Made by a program: the position numbers and the translations under genes. This document shows, in pieces, positions 1 to 8,600 of a DNA stretch of 51,137 nucleotides. This DNA comes from Ramicandelaber brevisporus (lineage: Eukaryota > Kickxellomycota > Ramicandelaberales > Ramicandelaberaceae): NCBI GenBank assembly GCA_025201865.1, contig MU602669.1, positions 18,039 to 69,175 on the forward strand, given 5' to 3'. Position 1 is the first letter of the stretch; each line of letters opens with the position of its first letter. Under the pieces are notes generated by a model. That model ran no database searches. It saw nothing but the letters and a program-made list of their open reading frames with translations, and was not told the origin of the DNA.

Positions 1-538
1 CTGAATCAATTCCATACATACATGGCACAATTCTCCCTCGAGCTACAATGTGCTTTGACATCTCATTTAGTTCTGACCGAGAATACTTGAGTCGACTCCA
101 TTTGAAGTGTATCGAGGTGAGATGAAGCGGCGGTCGTGGCTCATTCTCGGTGATGCTGTCGGCGACATTGCACATCCAACATCGTGTATTCTCAAGATGG
201 TTCCGCATGACTTGCGTCGCTTGGTTTCCGTGGTTAGTTGTGGTTGGCATCGAAGGTGGACTGTGTGAGATGGTGTACCCACCCTCTGAGGTGCACCGCA
301 CTGTCTGTAGTACCTGCCTGCGACAGTGTGCACGCCATAATAAGTTAGTTTCCTCTATATCACTGCACATCCAATTTTAAACTGTTCTTTTTAAGACTTG
401 GGTATGTGTTTTGTCTAATTGAACGGGTGTGGTGGAGAATGCGCGTGAGGCAGCTTTAGAGCTGGATCCTCATAGTGAAACTCACATGGTACCGTCCGAG
501 TATAATGTGGTGATACTAATGTTTTCAAATAATCTTTT
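1..538. other. left-edge sequence, no supported gene
   Basis: Only short overlapping reading frames are visible here and none resembles a family I can name. A plus-strand frame from about 77 to 265 is open for roughly 60 codons, but it has no convincing start and no second supporting feature. The stretch is best treated as intergenic or as the end of an unrecognised gene whose body lies to the left. Confidence 0.4.
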
Positions 539-1321
539 TTAAGCTTCAGATGGTGCGACCTTTTGCTTCTTGGTTCTGGGACCGCTGTTGACAGTCTTTG
601 GCTGCGTTGTAGACACTGGCTGGTCGGTGTGAGTTGTCTTCGGCTTCTTTGTGACTCTTGAGGGAAGTTTGGTTGTCGCAGTGCGTTTACTCTTGTTACC
701 ATTGGGCTTGCTGGCAATGATGGTGGCGTCTTCCATCTCGCGTTTGAGTTTGGCAAAGTGCACCAGAAGTGCGGGACGTTCATCCACAAATGCCTGCTTG
801 AGCGCCGCCTTGCCATCTTTCAATCTCATCTTCAAGATGACGTGGTATCCAACTCTCCAATGTGACTCTTGGAGGAGTTCCTCAATCTTTTTGAAGATCT
901 TGCGGCTCCATTCGCTAGGTGGCTCGATTTGATCCAGCTCAAACTTATCTGCAAAGTCCAAAGCGTTAGAGAACCACTTGCGTAGCTTGCCGGCCTGCTC
1001 TTCACAATCATGATACGCCTTGAGTCTCACCAATACTCCAGCACTGATACCCTTGAACCTCTCTTGGGAGTCAATATCCATGGCGTACTTTTCTGGTTTC
1101 TTCCTGGCTCTGTGGTCTTGATTGTAGCGTTGACTGTACTTCTTCCAGTCTCGAGCCGGTATCTGCGGTTTCAAGTGTTCCATTGTCTGCACCAGTATCC
1201 ACAGAGCCTGTCCCATTCGATTCTTCAAAGTCCGAAAGCGCTGTGCTGCATCCTGAATCTGACCAAATGCTTGTCCGGTTGCCGTCGTCGTCGTCGTCGT
1301 TGTGCGGGAAGCTGGTGCCAT
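539..1321 (-). CDS. hypothetical Lys-rich helical protein
   Basis: This frame encodes 260 residues and I do not recognise the family. The start is the ATG at 1321; the frame stays open another 54 codons upstream but that extension begins with TTG and is low-complexity. A threonine run near the N-terminus comes from a GTC-type triplet repeat at about 1283-1302. Residues 20-190 look mostly helical and charged, with several Trp (for example in ALWILVQTM and HWRVGYHV). The last 60 residues are Lys/Arg/Thr/Pro-rich, with basic clusters such as TKKPK and RTKKQK that could be nuclear localisation signals. No membrane segment or catalytic motif is visible. A TATA-like stretch lies about 165 bases upstream, inside the 38-nt repeat copy at 1471-1508. 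A nuclear or nucleolar role is only an inference from composition. Confidence 0.6.
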   Translation of the reverse strand: MAPASRTTTTTTTATGQAFGQIQDAAQRFRTLKNRMGQALWILVQTMEHLKPQIPARDWKKYSQRYNQDHRARKKPEKYAMDIDSQERFKGISAGVLVRLKAYHDCEEQAGKLRKWFSNALDFADKFELDQIEPPSEWSRKIFKKIEELLQESHWRVGYHVILKMRLKDGKAALKQAFVDERPALLVHFAKLKREMEDATIIASKPNGNKSKRTATTKLPSRVTKKPKTTHTDQPVSTTQPKTVNSGPRTKKQKVAPSEA

Positions 1322-1470
1322 GAGTGTCAATCTCGTTATGCAGATGAGGGTGGAGCAAGTACAAGAAGTGTTATTGTTGTTATGTCTTGCGTGTTTTGTG
1401 TGTGTATGCGTGGCAGTCCTTTTTGTTTTGGCTTCGTCACTCCCCTTTTTCACTCCTCCATATACACGCC

Positions 1471-1508
1471 GTCCAACTTTCAATTATAAATTTTCGGACC
1501 CTTGCAGA
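1471..1508 (-). repeat. 38-nt inverted-repeat copy, left
   Basis: Read on the minus strand, these 38 bases are identical to 3834-3871 on the plus strand. The two copies point toward each other, with the GTTGGAC ends outermost. Identity stops sharply outside the copy; inside it only a weak resemblance continues for about 15 bases. The core contains a TATA-like TTTATAATT. The pair looks like terminal inverted repeats of a mobile element, but I find no clear target-site duplication. Confidence 0.8.
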
Positions 1509-1759
1509 CGCATTTTCTGAAGGAAAAGTGCATCTTTTTTCCACAAATTTCTTGTGACCATCTTCAATTTCAAAGAAGCTCATCAAAACGACACCATATC
1601 ACTCACTCCCACTACACTCCTTCAAACCATAAGCAAACCACACTCGCACCATTGGACAAAATTGTAGCCCTCGTTGAGGCGGATAACATACTCAAAGCTT
1701 AAAAGGAACAATTTAAAATATAATGAGATATAAGTTTTGCTCGGATAAGGAACTGGATG

Positions 1760-2470
1760 TCGTTTATGGCCGCTGGGGCAGCAGGTAGGGCAGCTGGAGC
1801 GCCGCACGCAGGCTGGGCAGGTCCGAGCGGTCCAGGTGAACACGCTGGTATGCGTAGAATCACTGGGGATGGCCTGCATCGCCAGCAATCGACACCGGAT
1901 GCTGCTGGTGGGCCAGGCTGGGGGCAGTAGGCGGCTCGCAGCAGGCGCAGGCAGGCACGCACGGCACAGCACGGCACATGGAAGGATAGAAGAGACATCG
2001 GGGAATCCACTGGGACCATCCACGACCTTGTACGATGCCTGCATCACCGGTAATCGACGACCCAAACTCGCCCACTCAGCCAGGTGGCTCCAGTAGGGCA
2101 GCCCAGGCAGGGCAGGCAGGCAGTACAGGCACTACAGGCAGCACGGCACACTTGAGACTTGTACACAGCACATGGGAGGATACACAGTCCACCACAGCGG
2201 CCCACCAAACCAGGACCACGAACCAGCCGAGCGCGCACGACATAGCCACCACCAAGGACACCGCCACAATCTTGTATGCACCACGACCACGAACCAAACG
2301 AGTGCCATGCCATGTGGAACCATCTTGAATCACCGCCGCCATCACCGCAGGAACCAGATGTGTAAATGTCAACACTCGCACCACCGCCATCTTGAATAAA
2401 CCGCCTATAACGCCGCAGTCGCTTCAATGTTATATTCAAAACACATTTGCCAGCCACGCCATCACACACC
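1760..2470. repeat. GC-rich degenerate repeat region
   Basis: This stretch is richer in GC than its surroundings and is full of CAGGCAGG- and CACGGCAC-like words. A 12-mer GACCACGAACCA recurs at 2214 and 2285, and an 11-mer CCATCTTGAAT at 2320 and 2387, giving a decayed period of about 70 bases. All frames through it are cysteine/alanine/threonine-rich and resemble no protein, so I take it as non-coding. Confidence 0.45.
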
Positions 2471-2649
2471 AAAGAGACTCAACTCAAGCCAACCCGCTAC
2501 TAACTAGACAGCACACCAAACCCACCACACACATACACGGTTTCAAGGTCGAATAAATATATATGGATATCACGTTTGTCGAATATAGACTCGGAATAGA
2601 AGGATCATTGTGCAAAAGATGGTCATCAAGTCTGAGGAAATCAGTCGAA

Positions 2650-2669
2650 ATAGCTCAGGATAGCTCAGG
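2650..2669. repeat. tandem 10-mer
   Basis: ATAGCTCAGG occurs twice back to back. It lies in the same non-coding stretch as the degenerate repeats and has no other visible feature. Confidence 0.7.
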
Positions 2670-3123
2670 GAAGAATACGAGTCAGGATGTGTATGTGTAT
2701 GTGTGGATAGGTTCGGTGGCTGAATAGCCTTCGCAAGTCAACAAGAGTTGAGTCTGAATGATCTGGATGCTGCAGCCAGCGAGTGTTCGTCGAGTCGATG
2801 ATACTGCCACTGACAGAGTCGAAGTACAGTGTAACAACAACCGCATGTTCCGTTTCATACTCGCTCGCTCGTTCGTCCGTTGTATCTCGTCTTTCATACT
2901 TTACTCGTTCCGTCGTCTCCGTCTCCGCTCGAAAACATCGTCAACCGTTGCTGCTGTCGCTGTCACTCGCACCGTCGTTCACCGCTGTCGCTGTCGTCCG
3001 TTCGTCGTGATAATCGTCGACCGCAAAGAATAAAAAAAGAGTTGAAAAAAATCGAGTGGAAAGCAGGCTGGACTTGTTCGACTTTGCCGAAAAAAAATCA
3101 GTCGAATCGCTCAAGTCACCCTG

Positions 3124-3428
3124 ATGAGCATGGCTTGCAGAAGATCATATTGGAACACCTTCAGGATGGCCACCATTGTTAAAATGAGATTAGAGAAAGT
3201 TGTAGAGCAGAACCCAGAGTACAAGAAACAGAGTTCTCACATTGAAATCGGTCCATTCTTTGCTTCGCTAATCGACTTCTCCCAAACTTCAATATTCAAA
3301 AGTGAGTAGTTTACATTCCACCTTCTCGAGACACCATACTGACACCACCAGGTGATTCAACAGTGTCGAATTACCTAGAAACAAGTGTGAGACTGTGTGT
3401 GATTATAGGTGGTTTGCGAAGCCACTGA
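3124..3428 (+). CDS. candidate two-exon small ORF (weak)
   Basis: An ATG at 3124 opens a frame that would stop just past a strong 5' splice-site sequence, GTGAGT, at 3302. A 50-base intron (3302-3351) would carry a CTGAC branch-point word followed by an AG. Splicing it keeps the frame open to a TGA at 3426-3428 and gives 84 residues. I recognise no family; the centre is charged (LEKVVEQNPEYKK) and the tail is more hydrophobic. It lies inside the inverted-repeat-bounded segment. Nearly all other genes here lack introns, so this may be chance; without transcript data it is only a candidate. Confidence 0.2.
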
Positions 3429-3833
3429 CCATATAACGTGACCGATGCATTTTCGAATTGCTGAAATCGCACAAAAATTACCCTCGACGGCAGCTCACTC
3501 CACGCCTCCAAAACGTAAAAACAAACGGTTTCGATACAGGATCAATGCTATTTAGGTCTCTGGCTACCGAATGCTCGCTTCAATCGCGTTTCTACATTAG
3601 TAGGCTGTCGAGTAACGCGTTCTTCAAATTGACGGCCCGGTCGTGGAAAAATGACCCTATGTAACGACCAATTCCGAGTCAAAAAATAGATTCCTTGGGT
3701 CTCATTTAGTATAGATCGCGTGTAGTTAGGTGCAGTTTAGAGTTGGATGCGCTGCTATTAATCATAAACTGGAGGTCGCGAGGACATGTGTCGATGCTCA
3801 TTTCAAAAGTGTTTTGTCGTTTCGCCCAGAATT

Positions 3834-3871
3834 TCTGCAAGGGTCCGAAAATTTATAATTGAAAGTTGGAC
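3834..3871 (+). repeat. 38-nt inverted-repeat copy, right
   Basis: This is the plus-strand partner of 1471-1508, identical over 38 bases. Its outer end runs directly into an 18-base perfect palindrome at 3869-3886. It lies about 350 bases upstream of the transporter ATG. Confidence 0.8.
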
Positions 3872-3886
3872 TCCGACGTCGGAGTC
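3869..3886. repeat. 18-base perfect palindrome
   Basis: GACTCCGACGTCGGAGTC is fully self-complementary. It overlaps the outer end of the right 38-nt repeat copy by three bases. The left copy has no matching palindrome. It could be a dimeric protein site or part of a repeat terminus. Confidence 0.75.
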
Positions 3887-3900
3887 AAAGTTGGCAATGC

Positions 3901-3942
3901 CGTTGCTGCTGTTGTTGCTGTTGTTGTTGCTGTTGTCGTCGC
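3901..3942. repeat. CTG/TTG triplet microsatellite
   Basis: An imperfect triplet repeat in the leader region of the DHA2 transporter. A second simple repeat of TCCA/TTCA units follows at about 4136-4166, still upstream of the ATG. Confidence 0.7.
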
Positions 3943-4219
3943 GTGATCACTGTGAATGTGGATCAAGCACGTCGCGCTCCTCTCCCAGCCAGCACCTCCT
4001 TTGTTCTTCCCACTCGCTGCTTTTTCTTTCTTTCTTTGTTTTCCGTCTGTTTGCTGTGCTCGTAGTAGTTACGCACGCTTGAAGAGCCCACTTATCTCAC
4101 CCAGCCTTTTCGTCTTGAGCCCAACCCTGTTTCATTCATTCATCCATCCATCCATTCATTCACTCATTTCTTATTCCTCAATTCTCCCTCTTTGTTCCAA
4201 TAGCGATAATCTTTATATC

Positions 4220-6268
4220 ATGGCTATCGAGAAGCACGATATTCATCCGCCATCCACGGCGCCAGCGCACGACCCCTTGGCACCACAAACACAGGTCGAC
4301 GAAGCGGCTGTCGAGATGAAGGATGAGCATAACAACAGCAGCGGTGTACATAACGACGACGAACACTCACGTGGGCTGTTGAACGCTGCTGGTGACGAGG
4401 ACACACATCATAATCAACAGCAGTATCAGAACACAGCAGAGACAGTCGAACAGCAACAGCAACAGCCAGTCTCTGCCAGCTCACCACAGTCGAACAAGAA
4501 GACATCCGTATTTGGCAATCTGTTCCTTCTCGAGGACAAGCCGGATGTCAGATTTGGCCTTGTCTTTCTTGCACTCGCTCTGTACACTTTTGTTGCCGCG
4601 GCAGACTCCACTCTTGTCGGCGCTCTGCTGCCATCGCTGACGCTGGAGCTCAACTCGGTCTTCAAGGTTGTGTTCATTGTCTCGTCATATCTGGTGGCCA
4701 GCACAGTGTTCCAGCCCATCCTCGGCAAGCTCTCGGACATCTTTGGCCGCAAGGCCATGTTCTTGACGTCTGTATTCTTCTTCTTGCTTGGATGTGCGCT
4801 GTGTGGCGCCTCGACGTCCATTGACTTTTTGATTGGTGCGCGTGTCATTCAAGGAATTGGTGCCGCTGGCTTGTACTCGCTCAGCTTTATTATTGTCATT
4901 GACATTTTGTCATTGCGGAAAGCTACCGGCTACCTGGGCTTCCTTGGCTTGACGTATGCATTGGCGAGCATTGTTGGTCCGCTGATTGGCGGTGCGTTTA
5001 CCGACAACTACAAATTGACGTGGCGCTGGGCATTCTACATGCAGTTGCCTATTGGTGCCTTCTCTGCTCTGTTGGCTGTGCTTTACATGCGCATTCCTGA
5101 CCAGCCGCAGCCACAGTCTGGTGTGCAGCCTGGCTCTCTCACCAGTGAAGACGATGTCAAGGAGCAAAAACTAACTGGAGCTCGCTACAAGCGCACTGGC
5201 TGGTTCCTTCGCAACGGTGCATCCTCCACCCTGCGTGCCAAGCTCGCCCGCGTTGATTTCCTCGGCATTGCGCTGTTTGCCAGCGGCGTGGTTTGCATGA
5301 TGCTTGCTGTCATTTGGGGAGGTGGCGAATACAGCTGGAACTCACCAGTGGTCATTGCGTTGCTGTGCGTTGGAGTTGTTTTGCTTGCCGGGTTCATCTT
5401 TGTGGAAATCAAGCTCGCTCTCGAGCCTGTTGTGCCCCTTGAACTCTTCTTGAACCGGAACTACGCCATCAGCAGCGTTCTCAACCTGCTCCAAGGTGCC
5501 TTTATTGTCAGCTTCACCGTGTTTGTGCCCGTCTACTTCCAAGTTGGCCACTTGGACAAGGCTGTTCCATCTGCTTTGCGTCTGCTGCCGTTCCTGATTG
5601 CGGTTGGCATTGTGGCTGCTCTTGGTGGCATCTCTGTGTCTCGCACTGGTCGCTACAGACCGCAGATTTGGGTAGGATTCGCCATCAGCACTGTTGGTAG
5701 CGGCCTCCTTTTACTTTGGGACGTGAAATCACCCAAATGGCAATTCATCATCTTCCCATTGATTATCGGCATTGGTCAAGGACTGTGTCTGCAGACTACT
5801 TTCACCAGCGCGCAAGCACCGCTCACTCCGGCTCAAATGGCTACAGGCACAGCGCTGATTGATTTCTTCAGAACCCTCGGCGGTGGTCTCGGCACTGCAG
5901 CCTGCGCAACTGTATTGAACAACAAGACTGTCTCTCAAATCAGCGGCCGTCCAGATTCTGAGGAATTGATTGCTGCCATCCGAGTTGGAATCTCTGGTAT
6001 CACCATGCTGCCTCTCGAGAAGCAAGCTCTTGTCCTGACTGCATATGTCAACTCGGCCCATAGCGTGTTTGCAGCCCTGTTGCCAATGACCGCGGCTGCG
6101 TTTGTGCTGTCGCTGTTCCTGAAGCACATTCCGTTAACGACTGGTCGGCCAATTGACGCAATTGCTGCTGCGGATGAAACGACAGCCATCAATCCATCTC
6201 CCAACGTTGATGCTCACCATGCTGAAGCTGCGATCGAAATGGCTGACCGTTCACCAAGCATCAACTAA
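4220..6268 (+). CDS. DHA2-family MFS drug:H+ antiporter
   Basis: The product (682 residues) is a major facilitator transporter of the 14-helix DHA2 group, which exports drugs, toxins or basic amino acids across the plasma or vacuolar membrane in exchange for protons. The N-terminal 110 residues are hydrophilic with a polyQ run. Motif A is seen at residues 169-178 (GKLSDIFGRK), followed by RVIQGIGAAG and GPLIGGAF...WRWAFYMQLPIG, which are typical of DHA2. A long charged loop separates the middle helices, and the tail is hydrophilic. Another in-frame ATG at 3956 would add 88 residues translated from the CT-rich, repeat-containing leader; I prefer 4220 because the upstream stretch looks like 5' UTR. 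The substrate cannot be told from sequence. Confidence 0.94.
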   Translation: MAIEKHDIHPPSTAPAHDPLAPQTQVDEAAVEMKDEHNNSSGVHNDDEHSRGLLNAAGDEDTHHNQQQYQNTAETVEQQQQQPVSASSPQSNKKTSVFGNLFLLEDKPDVRFGLVFLALALYTFVAAADSTLVGALLPSLTLELNSVFKVVFIVSSYLVASTVFQPILGKLSDIFGRKAMFLTSVFFFLLGCALCGASTSIDFLIGARVIQGIGAAGLYSLSFIIVIDILSLRKATGYLGFLGLTYALASIVGPLIGGAFTDNYKLTWRWAFYMQLPIGAFSALLAVLYMRIPDQPQPQSGVQPGSLTSEDDVKEQKLTGARYKRTGWFLRNGASSTLRAKLARVDFLGIALFASGVVCMMLAVIWGGGEYSWNSPVVIALLCVGVVLLAGFIFVEIKLALEPVVPLELFLNRNYAISSVLNLLQGAFIVSFTVFVPVYFQVGHLDKAVPSALRLLPFLIAVGIVAALGGISVSRTGRYRPQIWVGFAISTVGSGLLLLWDVKSPKWQFIIFPLIIGIGQGLCLQTTFTSAQAPLTPAQMATGTALIDFFRTLGGGLGTAACATVLNNKTVSQISGRPDSEELIAAIRVGISGITMLPLEKQALVLTAYVNSAHSVFAALLPMTAAAFVLSLFLKHIPLTTGRPIDAIAAADETTAINPSPNVDAHHAEAAIEMADRSPSIN

Positions 6269-6462
6269 AGGTTCTGGTTCTAGTCTTTTTCATTATAAAA
6301 AAAAACTTAATCTAACCTCTCTCTTTCCGCATTTTGCCGCCTTAATCTTTTCCTTTTCCTTTCATTTTCATTTTCATTTCATTTAGTTTATTACTGTGTC
6401 TTGTTCTGTCTTATTCTGTTGTTTAGTAGTTTGAATAGTGCTTTTCTTTTTAGATCTGATTC
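6269..6462. other. convergent 3' intergenic spacer
   Basis: The transporter and the polyprenol reductase genes converge here. The spacer is T-rich with repeated CATTTT/TTTC words (about 6350-6385), consistent with 3' ends, and has no gene. Confidence 0.5.
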
Positions 6463-7377
6463 TTAAAAGATGGCAGGAATGATACGCTTTCTATCAAGTG
6501 GATAAAGTTCACCAAAGTGCTCTTTATACCACTTGTGAGTACTTGTCGCTGAAATCGACAAGGTGATTGCAACATAGAGAACAAGTATCAGCGTTGTGAT
6601 ATTGGCGGTTGAACCAGTGAGCAGCCACATGTAGGAATAGTACACAATTTCAAGAAAATAGTGAGGACATGACACCATGTCAAACATCCCACCCCGCGGG
6701 ATCGAATACTTGTTGCTGCTGCTGCTGCTGCTTTTGCTGCTTTTGCTGCTTTTGCTGTTGTTGTTGTCTTTGTCATTTGACGACTTGGTTGTTGATGGAC
6801 TGCGTAAATCTGCCAGCAGCTTATGATGCTGATACTGACCGATCATTGCGTTAAATGCCAAAAGGATGAATGCGACATCGTACCAGCTCAGATGTTGTTG
6901 CTGCTGCAGGGTTGGGTTCGGGTCGATAACGAGAGCTAATGGTGTTGTGATGTAGTATGTCACACCCAGTAGATAAACACCAGCATGCATCATGGCAGAT
7001 GCCGAGAGAACTTGCACATATAAGCACTCGTACAATCGACGCAACAGATGAACTTGGTTAACTGATGACACAACCAAGACCCGTCCACTAGCTCCAAAGT
7101 ACAGTGATGCTGCGATAATCAAGGCGTTCCAGAGTGAGCCCACAATGTAAAAGTGCGTGAACCATGCCTTCGGAACTCGCAATGATTCAAACCACGATAT
7201 CAAGCTGTCTGATTGTTTTGAGTTTGCTGGCTTGAGTCCAAGCAGAGTTTTGCCATAGCGAAGTACGGAATCGCGGCCAAGTGGCACTGCATACAACATA
7301 ACTGCCGTGCATGTACCAACAATGTAATACAGGCGACATGCAACCGCTGCCCACCACTGCAACTCCTCAATCTTCAT
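6463..7377 (-). CDS. DFG10: polyprenol reductase (SRD5A3/DFG10-like)
   Basis: The product (304 residues) resembles the steroid 5-alpha-reductase family, SRD5A3 branch, which reduces the alpha-isoprene unit in dolichol synthesis at the ER and so supports N-glycosylation. Several hydrophobic segments are visible. The C-terminal part carries the family signature (YSIPRGGMFDMVSCPHYFLE, then HKWYKEHFG and a closing RKRIIPAIF). A Ser/Lys/Asn-rich insert of about 28 residues, encoded by a triplet repeat around 6716-6776, precedes the signature. The start is the ATG at 7377; the frame is open further upstream, but that extension overlaps the neighbouring gene's stop. The gene lies 67 bases downstream of the UTP16-like gene on the same strand. 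Confidence 0.85.
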   Translation of the reverse strand: MKIEELQWWAAVACRLYYIVGTCTAVMLYAVPLGRDSVLRYGKTLLGLKPANSKQSDSLISWFESLRVPKAWFTHFYIVGSLWNALIIAASLYFGASGRVLVVSSVNQVHLLRRLYECLYVQVLSASAMMHAGVYLLGVTYYITTPLALVIDPNPTLQQQQHLSWYDVAFILLAFNAMIGQYQHHKLLADLRSPSTTKSSNDKDNNNSKSSKSSKSSSSSSNKYSIPRGGMFDMVSCPHYFLEIVYYSYMWLLTGSTANITTLILVLYVAITLSISATSTHKWYKEHFGELYPLDRKRIIPAIF

Positions 7378-7444
7378 CTCGACAGCACAGCGATCAGGCC
7401 TTGTTGAAGGAATAAAAAAAAACAATTCAAAAAATATAATGTGT

Positions 7445-8431
7445 TTATGACCGGGAAGCAAACGACAGTGCAGGAGCCGTACGCTTTGCCGACATTGTGG
7501 CGAGAGCATCACGGCGGGGAACCCGTTTTCTGTTCAGCTGCTTGTCTCTAAAGCTAACCAGCTCTTGTGCTGGAGCACCAGAACCGTTGGCGGCGCCTTT
7601 GTTACGATTACGCTGCATTTGGCGACCAACAGAAACGACCGATACGCCATCGACAATGCGACTATATCCACCAGATTGTGCGGATGATGATGATGTTGCT
7701 GTTGCTGAGGTGTCGGTCTTTGTCTTCTTACGCTTGGGGCCATCCATGAATGCATACTCGTCTTCACCATCGTCCTCATAGTCATCCATGTCGCTGGCAA
7801 ATGATTGTTCAGAGCCCATGTCGCTGTCTTCGTCGTCCTCAAAATCCTCATCGCGGAATTGACGGCGTTTCGGTGCTGATTTGGCTGCAGACTCCAAGAT
7901 GGACAGTGGCAGCAAGTTAGACTTTGATGGTGCCTCTTCCGCGTCATTCACATCATCTGCATCTTCCTCAGCCTCGTCGCCATCTTCTTCCTCATCTTCC
8001 TCGTCATCATCGGATTCTACTGTCCGCTTTGTTTGCTTCTTACTTTGCTTGGTCTGCTTTTGCTGTTCATCTCTGGCTTTGCGTTTTGCTTTGACCGCTT
8101 CTTGAGCTGCAGCAATGGCATCTTTTGCTTGTTTAGACCGCTGCTGTGCCTCACTTTTACTGTGTGCCATTGAGAATGCCTCCGGTGCATCGTCGTCGCT
8201 GTCATCATCATCATCATCGTTGCTATCACTATCCCGCTTGGATGATGCTTGCTCGAGATCGCGGCCGTAGCTGGCCAACTGTTCGTCATCTACATCATCA
8301 AACGAGATCTTCTTGCTACGACCCGCTTCAACCGGTGCAGCTGGTGCAGCTGGTGCAGCGCCCTTCGCTGGCTTCGTTGCTGCCTCTGCTGCTACTGCTG
8401 TTGACTTGCTGATCTTCGACTTTCTTGCCAT
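7445..8431 (-). CDS. UTP16/BUD21-like U3 snoRNA-associated protein
   Basis: A 328-residue, highly charged protein. After a basic/alanine-rich N-terminus comes DDDAPEAFSMAHSKSEA followed by a long basic helix, matching the layout of the U3_snoRNA_assoc family (UTP16/BUD21), which belongs to the small-subunit processome. Two long Asp/Glu tracts flank a short SNLLPLSILESAAK segment, and the C-terminal 70 residues are basic. No enzyme motif is present. The fit rests on the PEA-S-K pattern and the general organisation, so another acidic nucleolar protein remains possible. The start ATG at 8431 is directly preceded by a T/A-rich leader. Confidence 0.6.
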   Translation of the reverse strand: MARKSKISKSTAVAAEAATKPAKGAAPAAPAAPVEAGRSKKISFDDVDDEQLASYGRDLEQASSKRDSDSNDDDDDDSDDDAPEAFSMAHSKSEAQQRSKQAKDAIAAAQEAVKAKRKARDEQQKQTKQSKKQTKRTVESDDDEEDEEEDGDEAEEDADDVNDAEEAPSKSNLLPLSILESAAKSAPKRRQFRDEDFEDDEDSDMGSEQSFASDMDDYEDDGEDEYAFMDGPKRKKTKTDTSATATSSSSAQSGGYSRIVDGVSVVSVGRQMQRNRNKGAANGSGAPAQELVSFRDKQLNRKRVPRRDALATMSAKRTAPALSFASRS

Positions 8432-8600
8432 TTTAAGCGTTTGTTTTTTTGTTTTTTTTTAAAGTGATTTTTGAGTACTTTTGAATTGAATCGAGTCGAG
8501 TTGAATGGCATGAACAAGGAAAACAAATACACTATTTTTTGACAAGAACAAACAAGTAGCAAGGATATCGAATAGAATGTCATTTGAGATGTCATTAAAG

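Larger units (their letters stand above)
1471..3871. mobile_element. putative 2.4-kb inverted-repeat-bounded element
   Basis: The segment is bounded by perfect 38-nt inverted repeats. Inside are a GC-rich stretch with degenerate repeats (about 1760-2470), a pyrimidine/GTC-rich stretch (about 2860-3010) and one weak candidate spliced ORF (3124-3428). No transposase-like frame with a DDE pattern or DNA-binding domain is visible, so if this is a transposon it is non-autonomous or decayed. The flanking bases (left ACACGCC, right TCCGACG) show no target-site duplication. The alternative is two unrelated dispersed copies of a short repeat that happen to lie head-to-head. Confidence 0.4.

Noticed and set aside
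77-265. Plus-strand frame with an LGDAVGDIAHPTS word like a flavin monooxygenase motif
   Set aside because: Only about 60 codons, with no other FAD-binding motif and no continuity; taken as chance.
1622-2472. Overlapping Cys/Pro/Ala-rich frames on both strands
   Set aside because: They come from GC-rich degenerate repeats and change character with each repeat unit; no family resemblance.
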